Of a stretch of 6,182 nt of DNA, positions 6,110-6,182 are shown in pieces (positions within the stretch are counted from its first letter, which is position 1; every line of letters begins with the position of its first letter). The DNA comes from Clostridiales bacterium. GTDB taxonomy: Bacteria > Bacillota_A > Clostridia > Saccharofermentanales > Saccharofermentanaceae. The position numbers and the translations under genes were made by a program. The notes below the pieces were generated by a model that made no database searches, had not been told where the DNA came from, and worked only from the letters and a program-made list of their open reading frames with translations. Location of the stretch: NCBI GenBank assembly GCA_017649745.1, contig JAGCGE010000279.1, positions 1-6,182 of the forward strand. Reading direction: 5' to 3'.

Positions 6110-6182
6110 GTGAAAACGATAAGATCATGTTCTGGGCAGCGGCCTTTCACAATGGATATATAAATAATAAAGATGTAAATGA
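6106..6182 (+). CDS. Start of an unidentified downstream gene, possibly dprA (3' end outside window)
   Basis: Only 25 codons are visible, beginning MSENDKIMFWAAAFHNGYIN, with no stop before the window ends. The ATG overlaps the comM TGA as ATGA and is preceded by AGGAG, so this is very likely a real, translationally coupled gene. In many Firmicutes comM/yifB is followed directly by dprA, the loader of RecA onto incoming single-stranded DNA, whose N-terminus is often a short helical domain beginning with a Trp-containing helix. The visible residues are compatible with that but contain no diagnostic motif. The identity therefore rests on gene order alone. Confidence 0.7.
   Translation, partial: MSENDKIMFWAAAFHNGYINNKDVN

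Overview
The window looks like a chromosomal housekeeping segment from a low-to-moderate GC Gram-positive bacterium, most likely class Clostridia. The clues are strong AGGAGG-type ribosome binding sites before nearly every gene, Pol I and ComM sequences of Firmicutes type, a degraded Pol I proofreading domain, and a polA-coaE pair. I would not name a genus. There are no mobile elements, tRNA or rRNA genes, CRISPR arrays or phage genes.

Layout: (1) 1-3187, plus strand: a tightly packed run of polA (5' end outside the window), coaE, and two small membrane-protein genes. The polA-coaE gap is 12 nt, and each of the next two junctions is a 4-nt ATGA stop/start overlap. This looks like one operon with translational coupling. 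(2) 3188-3263: a convergent intergenic region holding a long nested inverted repeat, best read as a bidirectional terminator. (3) 3264-4355, minus strand: ychF (engD), an Obg-related ribosome-associated ATPase, with a recognisable extended -10 promoter. (4) 4356-4567: a divergent AT-rich intergenic region with the ychF promoter and several short symmetric repeats. (5) 4568-6109, plus strand: a comM/yifB-type Mg-chelatase-like AAA+ ATPase. It overlaps by ATGA the first 25 codons of another gene that runs off the window; dprA is a plausible but unproven identity.

The functions are mostly genome maintenance: Pol I for Okazaki-fragment and gap repair, ComM for branch migration of incoming DNA, and possibly DprA. 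CoA synthesis (CoaE) and ribosome-associated quality or stress control (YchF) sit beside them. The two membrane proteins have no obvious tie to their operon partners and are the least understood genes here.

I found no convincing new multi-gene system. The points most worth a second look are a ComM homologue that lacks the family's usual PHH motif, the small membrane-protein pair coupled to coaE, the symmetric repeats upstream of comM, the nested terminator, and a strong excess of the tetranucleotide GATC across the window.
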